Assembly: GCA_012267385.1 (NCBI GenBank) | Contig: JAAXGW010000007.1 | Coordinates: 124,001 to 188,000 of the forward strand | Source: OMG group bacterium | GTDB lineage: Bacteria; Pseudomonadota; Gammaproteobacteria; Pseudomonadales; Azotimanducaceae | Reading direction: 5' to 3' | Length of the DNA stretch: 64,000 bases | Translations under genes and position numbers: made by a program | In this document: piece after piece, positions 16,383-26,517 of the stretch | Numbering within the stretch: position 1 is the stretch's first letter | Layout: every line of letters starts with the position of its first letter | The notes under the pieces: model-generated | What the model saw: the letters and a program-made list of their open reading frames with translations, nothing else | What the model was told of the DNA's origin: nothing | The model's database searches: none

Positions 16383-16595
16383 CGACGACTAAGAGAAAAT
16401 GCTAGATTGAGAAAGTACTTTATAACTTCTAAGTCCAGCATTGACATGGCATCGTCGTCCGCCGCCCGTTTGCGATACCATCAGCCTAAACTCCCAAGTT
16501 TTGAAGACTCGAAGCTAGTTTAACACTTTGAACTGTCGGTGTGCTGACTAGTTGAGCAATCGCTCGACCTGAACTACTATAGTCTCAGATAGGCT

Positions 16596-17315
16596 TTAAA
16601 AAGTGAACTTTATCACAACGTTCAACGATAGATGTTTAACTTTATCGTCAAACATTTGGGTCACGCTCAATTCTGCGGAAGTCTTCTTGCTGTCTGGATA
16701 CGGGATGGGCGCTTCATAACCGATTGATACTACCGGAGAATAACCCTCGGCCTCTCCTTCGAGTCTCCAATAACGGAATAGAACGTTGTCTGCTGGATCG
16801 TCCAACGTTAGTTCAGCGGTAACCTGGTGCGCGAAATATTTGGCAACACCGACTTTCGCAAATAGAGAACTCGCAGGCTTTATGTCGTACGAAAACTTAC
16901 CCAAGATACCAACATATACATTACCTTCAGACGAAATCGAGTAACGCAATATTCGTTGGTCGATGTGTTGTTTTAAATCATCAAGTACTGCGTTCGGTGC
17001 GATGGCTGGCGTTCGTTCCACGTAACACTCAAGTCCAAACCATTCGTTGTACTGAGTACCCCCGGCAAGCCGGAAGTTTGAACCTCCACCAACGGACGCA
17101 TCGATATTTTCTTGAAAGCCTGAAAAGCCAGCAGAAACAAACGCTAAATAGTCGCGCCCTTTCTCCTTGGGGCTGGAAAGCGAGTTCAACTCTTTGGTAG
17201 TCTCAACTTTCACAGCTTTGGTGTCAAGCTCTATTTGTTCCTCAGCGAAAAGCTGACCGGAAACTAAAAGGGCGAGAATTGCTACAACACTATTGACGGC
17301 CGAAAATTTTTTCAT
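16596..17315 (-). CDS. Outer-membrane beta-barrel protein
   Basis: 239 residues with a signal peptide (MKKFSAVNSVVAILALLVSG ... LFA) and an alternating strand pattern ending in aromatic Phe (SLNVVIKFTF), typical of small OmpA/OMP_b-brl barrels. It is a paralogue of the protein at 25769: compare RTPAIAPNAVLDDL with LAPEISPDTILNSL and EGNVYVGILGKFSYDIK with VGNTYISLGGTLTLPLS. It is divergent from gshB. Substrate or function unknown. Confidence 0.75.
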   Translation of the reverse strand: MKKFSAVNSVVAILALLVSGQLFAEEQIELDTKAVKVETTKELNSLSSPKEKGRDYLAFVSAGFSGFQENIDASVGGGSNFRLAGGTQYNEWFGLECYVERTPAIAPNAVLDDLKQHIDQRILRYSISSEGNVYVGILGKFSYDIKPASSLFAKVGVAKYFAHQVTAELTLDDPADNVLFRYWRLEGEAEGYSPVVSIGYEAPIPYPDSKKTSAELSVTQMFDDKVKHLSLNVVIKFTF

Positions 17316-17525
17316 TTCAATTTCCTTTCAGTAAATAAGAATTTGGCGTCGTTACGCTCCCGAGAGTTCCTCCCTGTCGGAGAGTGCTCGTAAACCTATA
17401 TCGTTCACAAACAAGAACACTTTTCAATAGACTCGATTTTATCTTAATAGTTTCCATACATGGGTTGCAGACTCAGTTTCTCTGAGGACACAGCTAATTT
17501 CCAACTACGCGTCTACAATCAAGTC

Positions 17526-18503
17526 ATGACCGAAATCGCGTTCATAGCTGATCCGATCCCTTCCCTCAACGTCGCCAAAGATTCGACGATCGCGATGTTT
17601 CGTGCTGCGATACTTCGGAATTGGAAAGTCTGGGTTATGGAACAACGCGAACTTTATTGGGAGAACAATGAAGTGTTTGCTCTCGTTACCCAGCTGGACA
17701 TGCATCATAAATTTCTTGACCGCCTCGATCCTTCAGTTCTTGGGGAGGAACCTTGGTATCGTCTAAAGGGCACTAAACAAAAACGTACGCTTGCATCCTT
17801 TCAAGCCGTGTTCATGCGCAAAGACCCTCCTTTCGACATGGATTACATTTACACAACCTATATGCTTGATCGCGCTGAAGCCGAAGGTGTGCTGGTTGTG
17901 AATAAACCGTCGAGTCTAAGGGACTTTAACGAAAAGTTCTACGCGACGCACTTTCCTGAATTCACACCACCGATGGTAGTAGCTCAAGACCTAGATACGT
18001 TAAAGCAGTTTTACTTTGAGCACAGGGACGTTGTATTTAAACAATTAGACGGAATGGGCGGCAAGGGAATCTTTAGAGTACGTGAAGATGACCCCAACCT
18101 CAATGCCGTACTGGAGACATTGACGGCAAATGGCACCTCCCCAATAATGGGACAAAAATTCTTGCCTGAGATCAAAGCTGGCGATAAACGCATTCTGATC
18201 GTCGATGACGAAACTATCCCATATACTCTCGCACGCGTACCACCCGAAGGCGAGACTCGCGCAAATTTAGCAACAGGTGGAACTGGCATACCGCAACCAT
18301 TGTCTCAAGAAGACTTGGAGATGGCTAATGCGTTGGCATCGGAGTTTCAAAAGCAAGGGCTTCTTTTCGTTGGAATTGACGTGATCGGTCCTTACCTGAC
18401 TGAGATCAATATTACCTGTCCAACATGCATTAGAGAGCTTGATAAAGCTTATGACCTTGATATCGGTTCTCAACTTATGGATGCTGCAGAACGCCACATG
18501 TGA
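17526..18503 (+). CDS. gshB: Glutathione synthetase
   Basis: 325 residues, normal for GshB. It joins gamma-glutamylcysteine and glycine with ATP. Seen: the N-terminal IAFIADPIPSLNVAKDST, the MRKDPPFDMDYIYTTYMLD motif, and the ATP-grasp region KQLDGMGGKGIFR with KAGDKRILIVDDE and VGIDVIGPYLTEIN. An in-frame ATG 66 bases upstream adds residues without homology, so the internal ATG is preferred. The next gene is tonB, as in pseudomonads and relatives, where gshB-tonB precede yqgE-ruvX. Confidence 0.95.
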   Translation: MTEIAFIADPIPSLNVAKDSTIAMFRAAILRNWKVWVMEQRELYWENNEVFALVTQLDMHHKFLDRLDPSVLGEEPWYRLKGTKQKRTLASFQAVFMRKDPPFDMDYIYTTYMLDRAEAEGVLVVNKPSSLRDFNEKFYATHFPEFTPPMVVAQDLDTLKQFYFEHRDVVFKQLDGMGGKGIFRVREDDPNLNAVLETLTANGTSPIMGQKFLPEIKAGDKRILIVDDETIPYTLARVPPEGETRANLATGGTGIPQPLSQEDLEMANALASEFQKQGLLFVGIDVIGPYLTEINITCPTCIRELDKAYDLDIGSQLMDAAERHM

Positions 18504-18568
18504 TCGTAAAACTACCACGATGAATAAACAAATCAGATTCCAGAATTGGAAACAGTGAGTCATACGTC

Positions 18569-19432
18569 ATGAAGTTCGTTCGCAACGACACGAGACTATT
18601 GTTGATCGCTTTCGTCGGGTCTGTAATCTTCCACACGCTAGTCATATTTGCGATCGACTTTCGGTTCGAAGCGAGTGATCGAGAACCACGTGTATTAAAT
18701 GTCCAACTCGTTCCTCAAACTACCTCGTCAAGTGTGCCAACAGGCACACCCGAGCAAGAACTCGACGACAATACCGAAGTGCTTGAACCTAATGTTGCCA
18801 ACTTGACTCCAGAGCCTGTGTCAGAACAGACTCATACTCACCAAGACAATAGCATTGTGCAATTCGACAGAGACACGAACCTCGATGCTGATGAATCAAC
18901 CGAAACCTCGGTGACGAACGTCGAAGTTGCAGAAGCTCCAACCGAGATCGTCAATGTTCTCGAACCAAACCTAACTTCGAACGAGCACCCTCAAATATCG
19001 ATGCATGAATTGCTCAAAGCTGCAACAGCGATCGCGCGAGAACAGTCGAGTGAACAAACCGTGCGAAACATTGAAGACGATGATGCCACAAATACCGAGG
19101 AAGAGTTCTACCTTAAAGCATGGTTGAAGAAAGTTCAGGAGATAGGACAATTAAACTATCCTCAGGAAGCCGTCGAGAAAAAACTCTACGGAAAATTGCG
19201 ACTCTACGTTTCGATCAAACCCGATGGTTCGGTTAAAGAGACTAGAGTAGTCCGTTCTTCTGGGCATGAAGTGCTCGACGAAGCCGCGAAAGACATCGTG
19301 AATTTAGCTTCGCCATTTTCAGTTTTCCCGCCATCGATGCGGGAATCTATGGACTTACTCGAAATAGTCCGTGAATGGGAATTTCGAAAAGAAGCGCTTG
19401 TCCCTTCAACGGATCCTGATGAAGACCGATGA
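18569..19432 (+). CDS. tonB: TonB-family energy transducer
   Basis: 287 residues: a cytoplasmic stub, one membrane anchor (residues about 10-30), a long acidic, Thr/Glu-rich linker in place of the usual Pro-rich one, and a TonB C-terminal domain (LKKVQEIGQLNYPQEAVEKK, GKLRLYVSIKPDGSVKETRV, SGHEVLDEAAKDIV). It would pass proton-motive energy to outer-membrane receptors. exbB and exbD are not adjacent. The place after gshB is the conserved one. Confidence 0.85.
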   Translation: MKFVRNDTRLLLIAFVGSVIFHTLVIFAIDFRFEASDREPRVLNVQLVPQTTSSSVPTGTPEQELDDNTEVLEPNVANLTPEPVSEQTHTHQDNSIVQFDRDTNLDADESTETSVTNVEVAEAPTEIVNVLEPNLTSNEHPQISMHELLKAATAIAREQSSEQTVRNIEDDDATNTEEEFYLKAWLKKVQEIGQLNYPQEAVEKKLYGKLRLYVSIKPDGSVKETRVVRSSGHEVLDEAAKDIVNLASPFSVFPPSMRESMDLLEIVREWEFRKEALVPSTDPDEDR

Positions 19433-19643
19433 TAGTCGCTAGTTCGTCAAACTCCAGCAGTCAATTAACGTAACCTATATTTGATGTGTGTCGAAATCTA
19501 TTTGTTCTGTACAGAGGTTTACATTCTTGAGATATCAACAAAATAGTGACCCTTTGTAGAACTTTCTTACGTAGTTCGTGCCATAATAGGTTTGGAGAAA
19601 CGATCCAATACTTTCAGTTCCTAGTCTAAGGAGGAGATTTTTG

Positions 19644-22600
19644 ATGCAACGTATTCGTGTCGCCATTTCTTGCTTTGCCCTTTTGGGTTTGGTTTGCCTC
19701 AGTGTGTTTTTACATCAGGTGATATTCAAGCCTGAACAACCTCAGGAGATATCAGATACTGAATTTGAACGCACTTTGATTCCAGGCATATCCGACTCCC
19801 AAACCGGAAGCATAAATCAAATAGGCAAGTCTCAGCACTTCTCAGAAGAAGCTCCCGATGTAGTACCAGCTGAAAGTCCAAATCGTTCATCCAGACACAG
19901 TACGGAATCGGTCAATGTAGGAGTAAAGACATTTGAACTTACTGACTTTCGCGGTGAAATGAAAAAAGGCAAACTTGCGAAGCCACCTTCGGTGGACCTT
20001 AGCACTCATCCCAGCCTCTCATGGTTCACCAAGGACGCTTCTACAATCTCGTTTCCCGACTCAGAGGAGAGTTCAGACCGAGACTATTTTTATGCGTGGA
20101 TTCAACTCAATCCGAACCTTTTACACACGGTCGAACGCGATAGCTTCCAGTCGCTGAAAGTCGAAATATACGCTGGTAGTGGTGAATATCGGCGTATAAG
20201 ACTACCTCGCGATACCGCTAGTTTGAAAAAGTTGCTAGCACATGAGGCAGTTCTCGCGCTCGGAAATAAACCGATTAGCGAAAAGATCGGACCCAACTTC
20301 CGAGACGAAATTTACGCCAGTGTTGGCTCTGAAATCAAAGATGTGTTTATTACGCTCATGACCACTTCAAATCTCTCACATTGGCGAAGCGAAATTGAGA
20401 AACTCGGTGCAGTTATCGAACACTGGGATCCAACGATTCGAGTTCTAGTAGCTTCTGTTTCAAATGGAAAGTTAATTGACCTCGCGGAGTGGGACTTTGT
20501 GCAAGCAGTAGAACCTGTTGGAACACTAGAACTAATGCTTGACTCTGCGGTGCCTGTGTCTGGTGCAGACGGACTTCGAACCCACCAAGCCATCAATGGT
20601 AGTTTTACTGGAATTGCAGGACAAAACATCACTATTGGAGTAATAGATACTGGATTAAATCTAGCACACCCGGATATTTCTGCCACCCGCGATAGTATTT
20701 GTGGTAAAAGCTTTAACACTATGGACAACGGGCAACTAGACACCGACGATCTTTGGGTCGATCTCGAAGGACACGGTACTCACGTAACAAGCATTTTTGC
20801 CGGTGCTGGAGTCGACAATCGAAGTCGAGCTGGATTTGCACCTAGTGTAAAACACATTCGATTTGCCAAGGCTTTTGCCAAGACTTCTGGTGGGACCGGT
20901 GTTGTTCCTGCACTCAAGTCCATCGATTACTTCACCGAAGAATCTTCGTGCGAGTGGAACGGGACGGAATCAGCTGCAATGAAACCCAATGTAATCAATA
21001 TGAGCTTCGGTCTTACCTCTGCAGACAGTGGATATCTAACTGGTGCGAAAAAGTTGGATTGGGCAGTTTGGAATCACGACCAGGTGTATGTCGTTGCCCA
21101 GGGCAACTCGCGTGGTTCCGGCTACTCGCATTACGCTTCCGCGAAAAACTCTCTTCCAGTAGCATGGTTGACCGATACCCTGTTCGCTAACTTTTTCAGT
21201 AGCTTTGGTCCGACGGTCGACCGGCGAATGATCCCAAAGGTGGGTATGACAGGAAACTCGGTGCTAGCGGCTGACGGCAATGGTGCAGAGTCTGGTTACA
21301 TAAACGCCAGTGGGACGAGTATGTCATCGCCTGCGGTTGCTGGTATTGCAACTCTTCTCATGGGAACGGACGAAGGGTTTAAAACTAATCCCGCGTTGGT
21401 GCGGGCACAACTTATGGCGACCGCGATTAAACCAGATGCATACTTTGACTTGGAAGCTTTCGCTCCAAGAACCAATACCCACGGCACTGGATACGTCAAT
21501 AACCAATATGGCATGGGCTCTGTTTCAGCGAGAACAGCAATCACACAAGGTCCAAACGACGAATGGTCAAGTCACAGTGCGGTGAGTGAAATCGAAAACG
21601 ACGAATACGCATACATCGAAATTGAAGTACCTGAAGACACTGATCGTCTAGATATTGTCTTGACTTGGGATGAACCACCAAACGACAACGTTGGCTCCGC
21701 AGTGATGGCAGATCTTGATCTGTATTTAGGCCCTGATGAAGACTGCAATGTTACTGAGTGTGGCGAATATGTTTCGAGCTCTCGTATTGATAACTTGGAG
21801 TACCTCATAATTGACAACCCAGAGGCTGGGACCAAGCGAATCACCGTAATACCGCACAACGTCTTCCAGTTCGCACCGCGCATTGCTGTGTCGTGGATGT
21901 TAATCGCAAATTCTACCCCTCAACTGGATATTGAGCTCGAATCGGATACCCTAAATACAGCGAATACCAGAAGACCTCAGCTTGAACTCACTGTTTCCAC
22001 AGATGAATTTGTCGCGGGAGGAGCTTCGCTATACATTACATGTCGCAACCAGGAACCTGATGATTGTGACTACTGGGACGACGACGACGAATCGTTATGG
22101 CAGCCTGGAAGTCAAATCACACGAGAAGATGGCACGTTTCAAGACCTAACTGGGGTTTATATTGGCGATCCCCTGTTTTTGGGAGAAGTCGTATCCGGTG
22201 AGGTTCAAAACGTAACTTTGGTATTTCCACCGGCGATGAAGACTGGCAGTCACCAGCTCTATGTATCGGTAGCAAGCGCGAACGCAATGTCCGATGTAGA
22301 ATCGGTTGATATTCTAGTCGACGGTCAAGACTTGCCTTCTCCTTCCACGGCTCTTTCAAACAACTACGCGAACAGCGCGATCGAATTGGCTGGCGATTCT
22401 GGTACAGTATCTGTCGATCTGGCAGCCGGAACCCGACACCCGGGGGAACTCTACATAGACACCGAAGTTCTGGCTGTCTTCGTCACTCAGCGAGGTTGGT
22501 CAATAGAACAATACTGGAATTTCACAGAAGGTTACTCCCAGTCGCGTAGCGCATGGTACAAACTCTCATCAACTACTGCTGCGAAATATGGTATTCAAGT

Positions 22601-25600
22601 TACCAGCCAACGTCCAAGAGACGCGAACGTGACTTTCCAACTGATCTCTGCAGACAACATATTTCTACCAGCAGCAGGGAATATTTGGACTACCGACAAG
22701 CTTGAACTGTATCTACAACCTGATACAGATTACTATCTGAGGGTGAATACTTTCTGGAGTTTACGAGCTCCTGAACTGGAGTTCACGTGGCAAAAACTAG
22801 ACACGAAGCCAGTAAACGATGACTTTGCTGATAGTATCGCCCTCACTGGTGAGAGTGGCGATGTAACAGGCAATAATGCATACGCAACGGTTGAACAAGG
22901 TGAACCTGGTGGGCACGTGTCTGTCGGTACGACTTGGTTTACTTGGACAGCACCCTCGGATGGTGTTTGGACGTTTGAAGCAGACGCGCCTTACTCCAAC
23001 GACTCACCACAGGTATTTGTGTTTCTCGGCGATTCATTCGACGATCTTCGTTTAGTGTCAGATCCTTCCTATTACGATGCAGACATACCCGTATCAGAGA
23101 ATCAGGAGTACAAGATCTGTGTCAGTTCCAACGCACAATTAACAGACTTTCAAGGGACTTATGAATTATCTTGGGAGGAATCGCCAGATTCGGTTCTGAT
23201 GAGTAACGATATGTTCTCCGAAGCAATTGAGATTTCTGGCGCACAAGGGAGCAGAACGAAGTGTAATCCGTGCAGCGGAGTTGATCGTACCATTGAAATG
23301 GGTGAACCAGCGGAAACAACTTCTCACTCGCTATGGTGGGCATGGGAAGCACCTGGTACTGGAAAATTCACATTTCGCATCTCGGATGCACAAATTGACA
23401 CTCTAAGTGCCTTTGCTGGTTCAACACTCAGTACTCTGACTCACCTCGCAACCGGACCTGAGTTCGTCCTTGACGCAACTAGCGGCACAACATATTACAT
23501 TGTGATCCATCGAAATAGCGGTTTAGAGTATTCGCGCGACAGGTCGGGTAATTCATTCCTATGGGGTGCTACCCCAGAGTATGACCGAATTAGTACACCT
23601 CTCGCCATGAGTGGTACGACCGGATCGACAAGCATGGCGTTGAAATATGCAACCACGACACCCGACGAATCACCCGCCAATGGCCTGACCACTGCAGGTG
23701 TTCATTTATCTGGTTGGGGATCGTGGACTCCTGTAGGAGGTTTTAATGGATGGATGAAGTTTTCAACTGAAACATGGGAGGAAGCAAGTCTAAGAAGTGC
23801 CACCGATCAGTATTTTCTTGCCATTCACAAACGCGATGAAACCAATGATAGGTGGGATCTCATAGCTTCCACCGATCGATCATTTATTATCAGCGGTAAG
23901 CCAGAGGCAATCTTTAAACCGGAAGCTGGGACAGAGTATCTGGTGCAAATCGCGATGCGTAGTAATGAGACAGAGTTCTCGACCCGTCAAAGTGAGATCG
24001 ACATTTTTTGGGAGGAATCGCGCATTCCTTCTTGGATAACGAGCAGCCTTGACTTCTACGAAATTGGCAGTCCAACAGGACACAACATCGAAGAACTGAT
24101 AGATCCCACGGCAGGAACGATCGTTGGTAGTGACCTCGACAAAGTGCTAATCGCCGTCGCGGATGAAATGCTTGTTCTTGAACTCTCCGATGAGGATGAC
24201 ACAGACGACCTCAATGTGCTCGAAACGATCCCGTACGAAGACGCCGATGGAGAAGCAGTTGACGTACCCCCCCTCTCGGTGCTAGGTTGGAATACTGCCC
24301 GCAAGGCGTTATACGCGCCCTTGGCCACTGACTTTGTATTGTTCGAGGGATTCGATCAGCATACTCGGGAGGTCTCCAATTGCAGTGTAGCTAGTGACTT
24401 CCGACAAACTCCGACCCAGATTTTGTATGACGGTACTGGTCGGTACGTCTATAAGATTGGAGACGGAACGATTGCGACCTACCGCGTAGACGGACCGTGT
24501 GAATTGACACTTCGACAAGTAGTGACATCTTCTTTAGAACCCCATCCATTGAAATTGGATGATCGACCACTCGCAGAATTGGAGGGTCTACATTCAGTAA
24601 CCTTTGATCCGCCCCAGAATTTGCTGTATGGACTATCAGACGATCGAATTTTTACGTTCCGAAGAGACAATCAAACGGGCCTACTCAGCGAAGAGTCCTC
24701 AATCACGCATCAATCTTGGCTAGCACGTACCGATATCAATGCAAACTCAAGCCTATTCGATGGTGCAACCATAGCCCTCGACGCTAGTGGTGATTTTCTG
24801 TTCGCGGTCGGAACGGACAATCCCGCTGTCGCGGTGTTTGATCTGACGTCGGACCGCCCCAACCCAACACCTATCGCCGCTATCGACGACTATTATCTTG
24901 AAGGCACATTCTTTAATTTCTTCGATTTCTTCGCCTCTCATATTCGACGACCACCTGCTTGGGACTCCGACGCATGTCTTGTCACCGCGGTTCACAGAAC
25001 CGAATATCCTACCATCGAAGTTTTCTGTCGCTACCGTAGCTTACCGTTCTATGATGTGCCCTCCATGAACTACGTGGTTACCTTCGATGAGTCCACAAGA
25101 GAGTTGTATATTTCCGACTGGTCCTCGGACGAGCAACCGGACCGATTTGGAAACCAACTACCACGATTTAGAGAACCGGTAGACATGTTTGGCGTGAGTA
25201 CGCAGAATGGACAATTTTCATACGTAGTGGTCGATGATTGGATAGATTCCATACATCGCTTTGAACGAGTAACCGGTGCTAACGACTCAATTGAGAGACC
25301 GACGTTTGAATTGTACGACCAATATTTAGTGCGCTTAGTCGCGATGGATGTTGAACCGAGTTCGATAAAGTTAGACACTCTTAGTTTTACCCAATGTGAA
25401 TCATTCAACAATCGTCAGATCGGGGAAATTTCCTACACGGTGAATAACTCAAAATGGCAGGTCCGCAATGGTCTTGGTCAAGCTTGGCTCGATGTTGCAG
25501 GAGAGACAAGAACGGATAATCAGTTGTGTCCGTATGATCCTCCCGACGCGCGGGACTATCGATTAGTATTTGAAATGGTCATCGATGGATCAACCGGAGA

Positions 25601-25643
25601 GTATTCAAGCGACGTGATGGTTGAACTTCCGGCGTCTAATTGA
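19644..25643 (+). CDS. Giant S8 subtilisin-family protease with repeated C-terminal modules
   Basis: 1999 residues. Start ATG follows AAGGAGGAG at ideal spacing, better than the TTG one codon earlier. An N-terminal signal/anchor (residues about 6-27) is followed by a pro-region of roughly 300 residues, then a subtilase domain with D335 (GVIDTGLNLAHPDI), H377 (GHGTHVTSIFAG) and S559 (SGTSMSSPAVAG). A beta-sandwich (LDIVLTWDEPPND) comes next. Four related modules beginning NNYANSAIELAG, NDDFADSIALTG, NDMFSEAIEISG and YDRISTPLAMSG (about residues 903, 1067, 1187 and 1312) resemble pre-peptidase C-terminal domains. A long strand-repeat region follows (about 1466-1885), possibly a beta-propeller. 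Exported; substrates unknown. Confidence 0.85.
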   Translation: MQRIRVAISCFALLGLVCLSVFLHQVIFKPEQPQEISDTEFERTLIPGISDSQTGSINQIGKSQHFSEEAPDVVPAESPNRSSRHSTESVNVGVKTFELTDFRGEMKKGKLAKPPSVDLSTHPSLSWFTKDASTISFPDSEESSDRDYFYAWIQLNPNLLHTVERDSFQSLKVEIYAGSGEYRRIRLPRDTASLKKLLAHEAVLALGNKPISEKIGPNFRDEIYASVGSEIKDVFITLMTTSNLSHWRSEIEKLGAVIEHWDPTIRVLVASVSNGKLIDLAEWDFVQAVEPVGTLELMLDSAVPVSGADGLRTHQAINGSFTGIAGQNITIGVIDTGLNLAHPDISATRDSICGKSFNTMDNGQLDTDDLWVDLEGHGTHVTSIFAGAGVDNRSRAGFAPSVKHIRFAKAFAKTSGGTGVVPALKSIDYFTEESSCEWNGTESAAMKPNVINMSFGLTSADSGYLTGAKKLDWAVWNHDQVYVVAQGNSRGSGYSHYASAKNSLPVAWLTDTLFANFFSSFGPTVDRRMIPKVGMTGNSVLAADGNGAESGYINASGTSMSSPAVAGIATLLMGTDEGFKTNPALVRAQLMATAIKPDAYFDLEAFAPRTNTHGTGYVNNQYGMGSVSARTAITQGPNDEWSSHSAVSEIENDEYAYIEIEVPEDTDRLDIVLTWDEPPNDNVGSAVMADLDLYLGPDEDCNVTECGEYVSSSRIDNLEYLIIDNPEAGTKRITVIPHNVFQFAPRIAVSWMLIANSTPQLDIELESDTLNTANTRRPQLELTVSTDEFVAGGASLYITCRNQEPDDCDYWDDDDESLWQPGSQITREDGTFQDLTGVYIGDPLFLGEVVSGEVQNVTLVFPPAMKTGSHQLYVSVASANAMSDVESVDILVDGQDLPSPSTALSNNYANSAIELAGDSGTVSVDLAAGTRHPGELYIDTEVLAVFVTQRGWSIEQYWNFTEGYSQSRSAWYKLSSTTAAKYGIQVTSQRPRDANVTFQLISADNIFLPAAGNIWTTDKLELYLQPDTDYYLRVNTFWSLRAPELEFTWQKLDTKPVNDDFADSIALTGESGDVTGNNAYATVEQGEPGGHVSVGTTWFTWTAPSDGVWTFEADAPYSNDSPQVFVFLGDSFDDLRLVSDPSYYDADIPVSENQEYKICVSSNAQLTDFQGTYELSWEESPDSVLMSNDMFSEAIEISGAQGSRTKCNPCSGVDRTIEMGEPAETTSHSLWWAWEAPGTGKFTFRISDAQIDTLSAFAGSTLSTLTHLATGPEFVLDATSGTTYYIVIHRNSGLEYSRDRSGNSFLWGATPEYDRISTPLAMSGTTGSTSMALKYATTTPDESPANGLTTAGVHLSGWGSWTPVGGFNGWMKFSTETWEEASLRSATDQYFLAIHKRDETNDRWDLIASTDRSFIISGKPEAIFKPEAGTEYLVQIAMRSNETEFSTRQSEIDIFWEESRIPSWITSSLDFYEIGSPTGHNIEELIDPTAGTIVGSDLDKVLIAVADEMLVLELSDEDDTDDLNVLETIPYEDADGEAVDVPPLSVLGWNTARKALYAPLATDFVLFEGFDQHTREVSNCSVASDFRQTPTQILYDGTGRYVYKIGDGTIATYRVDGPCELTLRQVVTSSLEPHPLKLDDRPLAELEGLHSVTFDPPQNLLYGLSDDRIFTFRRDNQTGLLSEESSITHQSWLARTDINANSSLFDGATIALDASGDFLFAVGTDNPAVAVFDLTSDRPNPTPIAAIDDYYLEGTFFNFFDFFASHIRRPPAWDSDACLVTAVHRTEYPTIEVFCRYRSLPFYDVPSMNYVVTFDESTRELYISDWSSDEQPDRFGNQLPRFREPVDMFGVSTQNGQFSYVVVDDWIDSIHRFERVTGANDSIERPTFELYDQYLVRLVAMDVEPSSIKLDTLSFTQCESFNNRQIGEISYTVNNSKWQVRNGLGQAWLDVAGETRTDNQLCPYDPPDARDYRLVFEMVIDGSTGEYSSDVMVELPASN

Positions 25644-25768
25644 GCCAAATATTGGTAAGAAATTTCCTGATATAGAAGGTGTGAGTGACCCCATAGTTAA
25701 TACGATAAGTTCTTAAAATGCTTGGCTCCCACTCCCCTTTTAAACTACATGACACGAGGTACTGTCTC

Positions 25769-26338
25769 ATGAAATATGCAGTCGTTCTTTTCTCCCTCTT
25801 CGTCGTTGTCGCCCCTTGCTCGACGCAACAGACGCAATGGTATGTATTGGGCGGTTTTGTCAATTTTGATGAGGATCTCGAAACCGGTGTTGGTGAGGGG
25901 TCTGGATTTCGGGGTGGGATAGGTCTGCAAATCAGTGAACGCTTTGGTGTTGAGGGGTTCATGGATCTCGCACCCGAAATTAGTCCAGACACCATACTCA
26001 ATAGCTTGACTACGCCGGTGAGCATTTATGACATATCGACTGTAGGAAACACCTACATCTCCCTAGGCGGTACGCTGACACTTCCACTCAGCAACCAAAT
26101 TTCCGGCATCTGGAAAGGTGGGATTTTTAATTATTCGGTCGAACTTGAACGGTTTTCCGTAAATGAGATCGACCTTTGCGCGTCAGTAGCGTGCGAAGAT
26201 AGTGGTACCGATGTGTTCGTTTCCGGGGGTGTAATGGTTCATATCAATGAGAAAGCTTCGCTTGAATTTTCAGTAACGCAGTATAACGGTGATGCCGAAG
26301 CTCAGACGGTTAATACAATTTTTCGATATCGCTTTTAA
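25769..26338 (+). CDS. Small outer-membrane beta-barrel protein
   Basis: 189 residues. The signal peptide is MKYAVVLFSLFVVVAPCSTQ; the mature part alternates strands (WYVLGGFVNFDE, GFRGGIGLQISERFGVEGFMD) and ends FRYRF, the terminal Phe signature of barrels. ATG after GAGG is chosen over an upstream in-frame start because the signal peptide starts here. A C-A-C pair (LCASVACED) may form a disulfide. Paralogue of the 16596 protein; together they flank gshB, tonB and the protease. Confidence 0.7.
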   Translation: MKYAVVLFSLFVVVAPCSTQQTQWYVLGGFVNFDEDLETGVGEGSGFRGGIGLQISERFGVEGFMDLAPEISPDTILNSLTTPVSIYDISTVGNTYISLGGTLTLPLSNQISGIWKGGIFNYSVELERFSVNEIDLCASVACEDSGTDVFVSGGVMVHINEKASLEFSVTQYNGDAEAQTVNTIFRYRF

Positions 26339-26451
26339 CTAAAAGAGTGTAGAGCTTGAAGCAATATAACAGTCTTTTATTTTGAAGGGTGTTCCGACAC
26401 TGGGTGCCTAGCTCAAGAGCAATGTATCTTTCGCACTAGACTAACTAAAAG

Positions 26452-26477
26452 AAAAGCCGTTTTGAAGACGGCTTTTT
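26452..26477. terminator. Bidirectional rho-independent terminator
   Basis: AAAAGCCGT, a seven-base loop and ACGGCTTTT form a nine-pair stem with A-tract before and T-tract after. It separates the convergent barrel gene and cadherin-like lipoprotein gene. Confidence 0.85.
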
Positions 26478-26517
26478 CATTACAGTCTGATACGCCTACA
26501 GAGCGTCCCTAAACATC

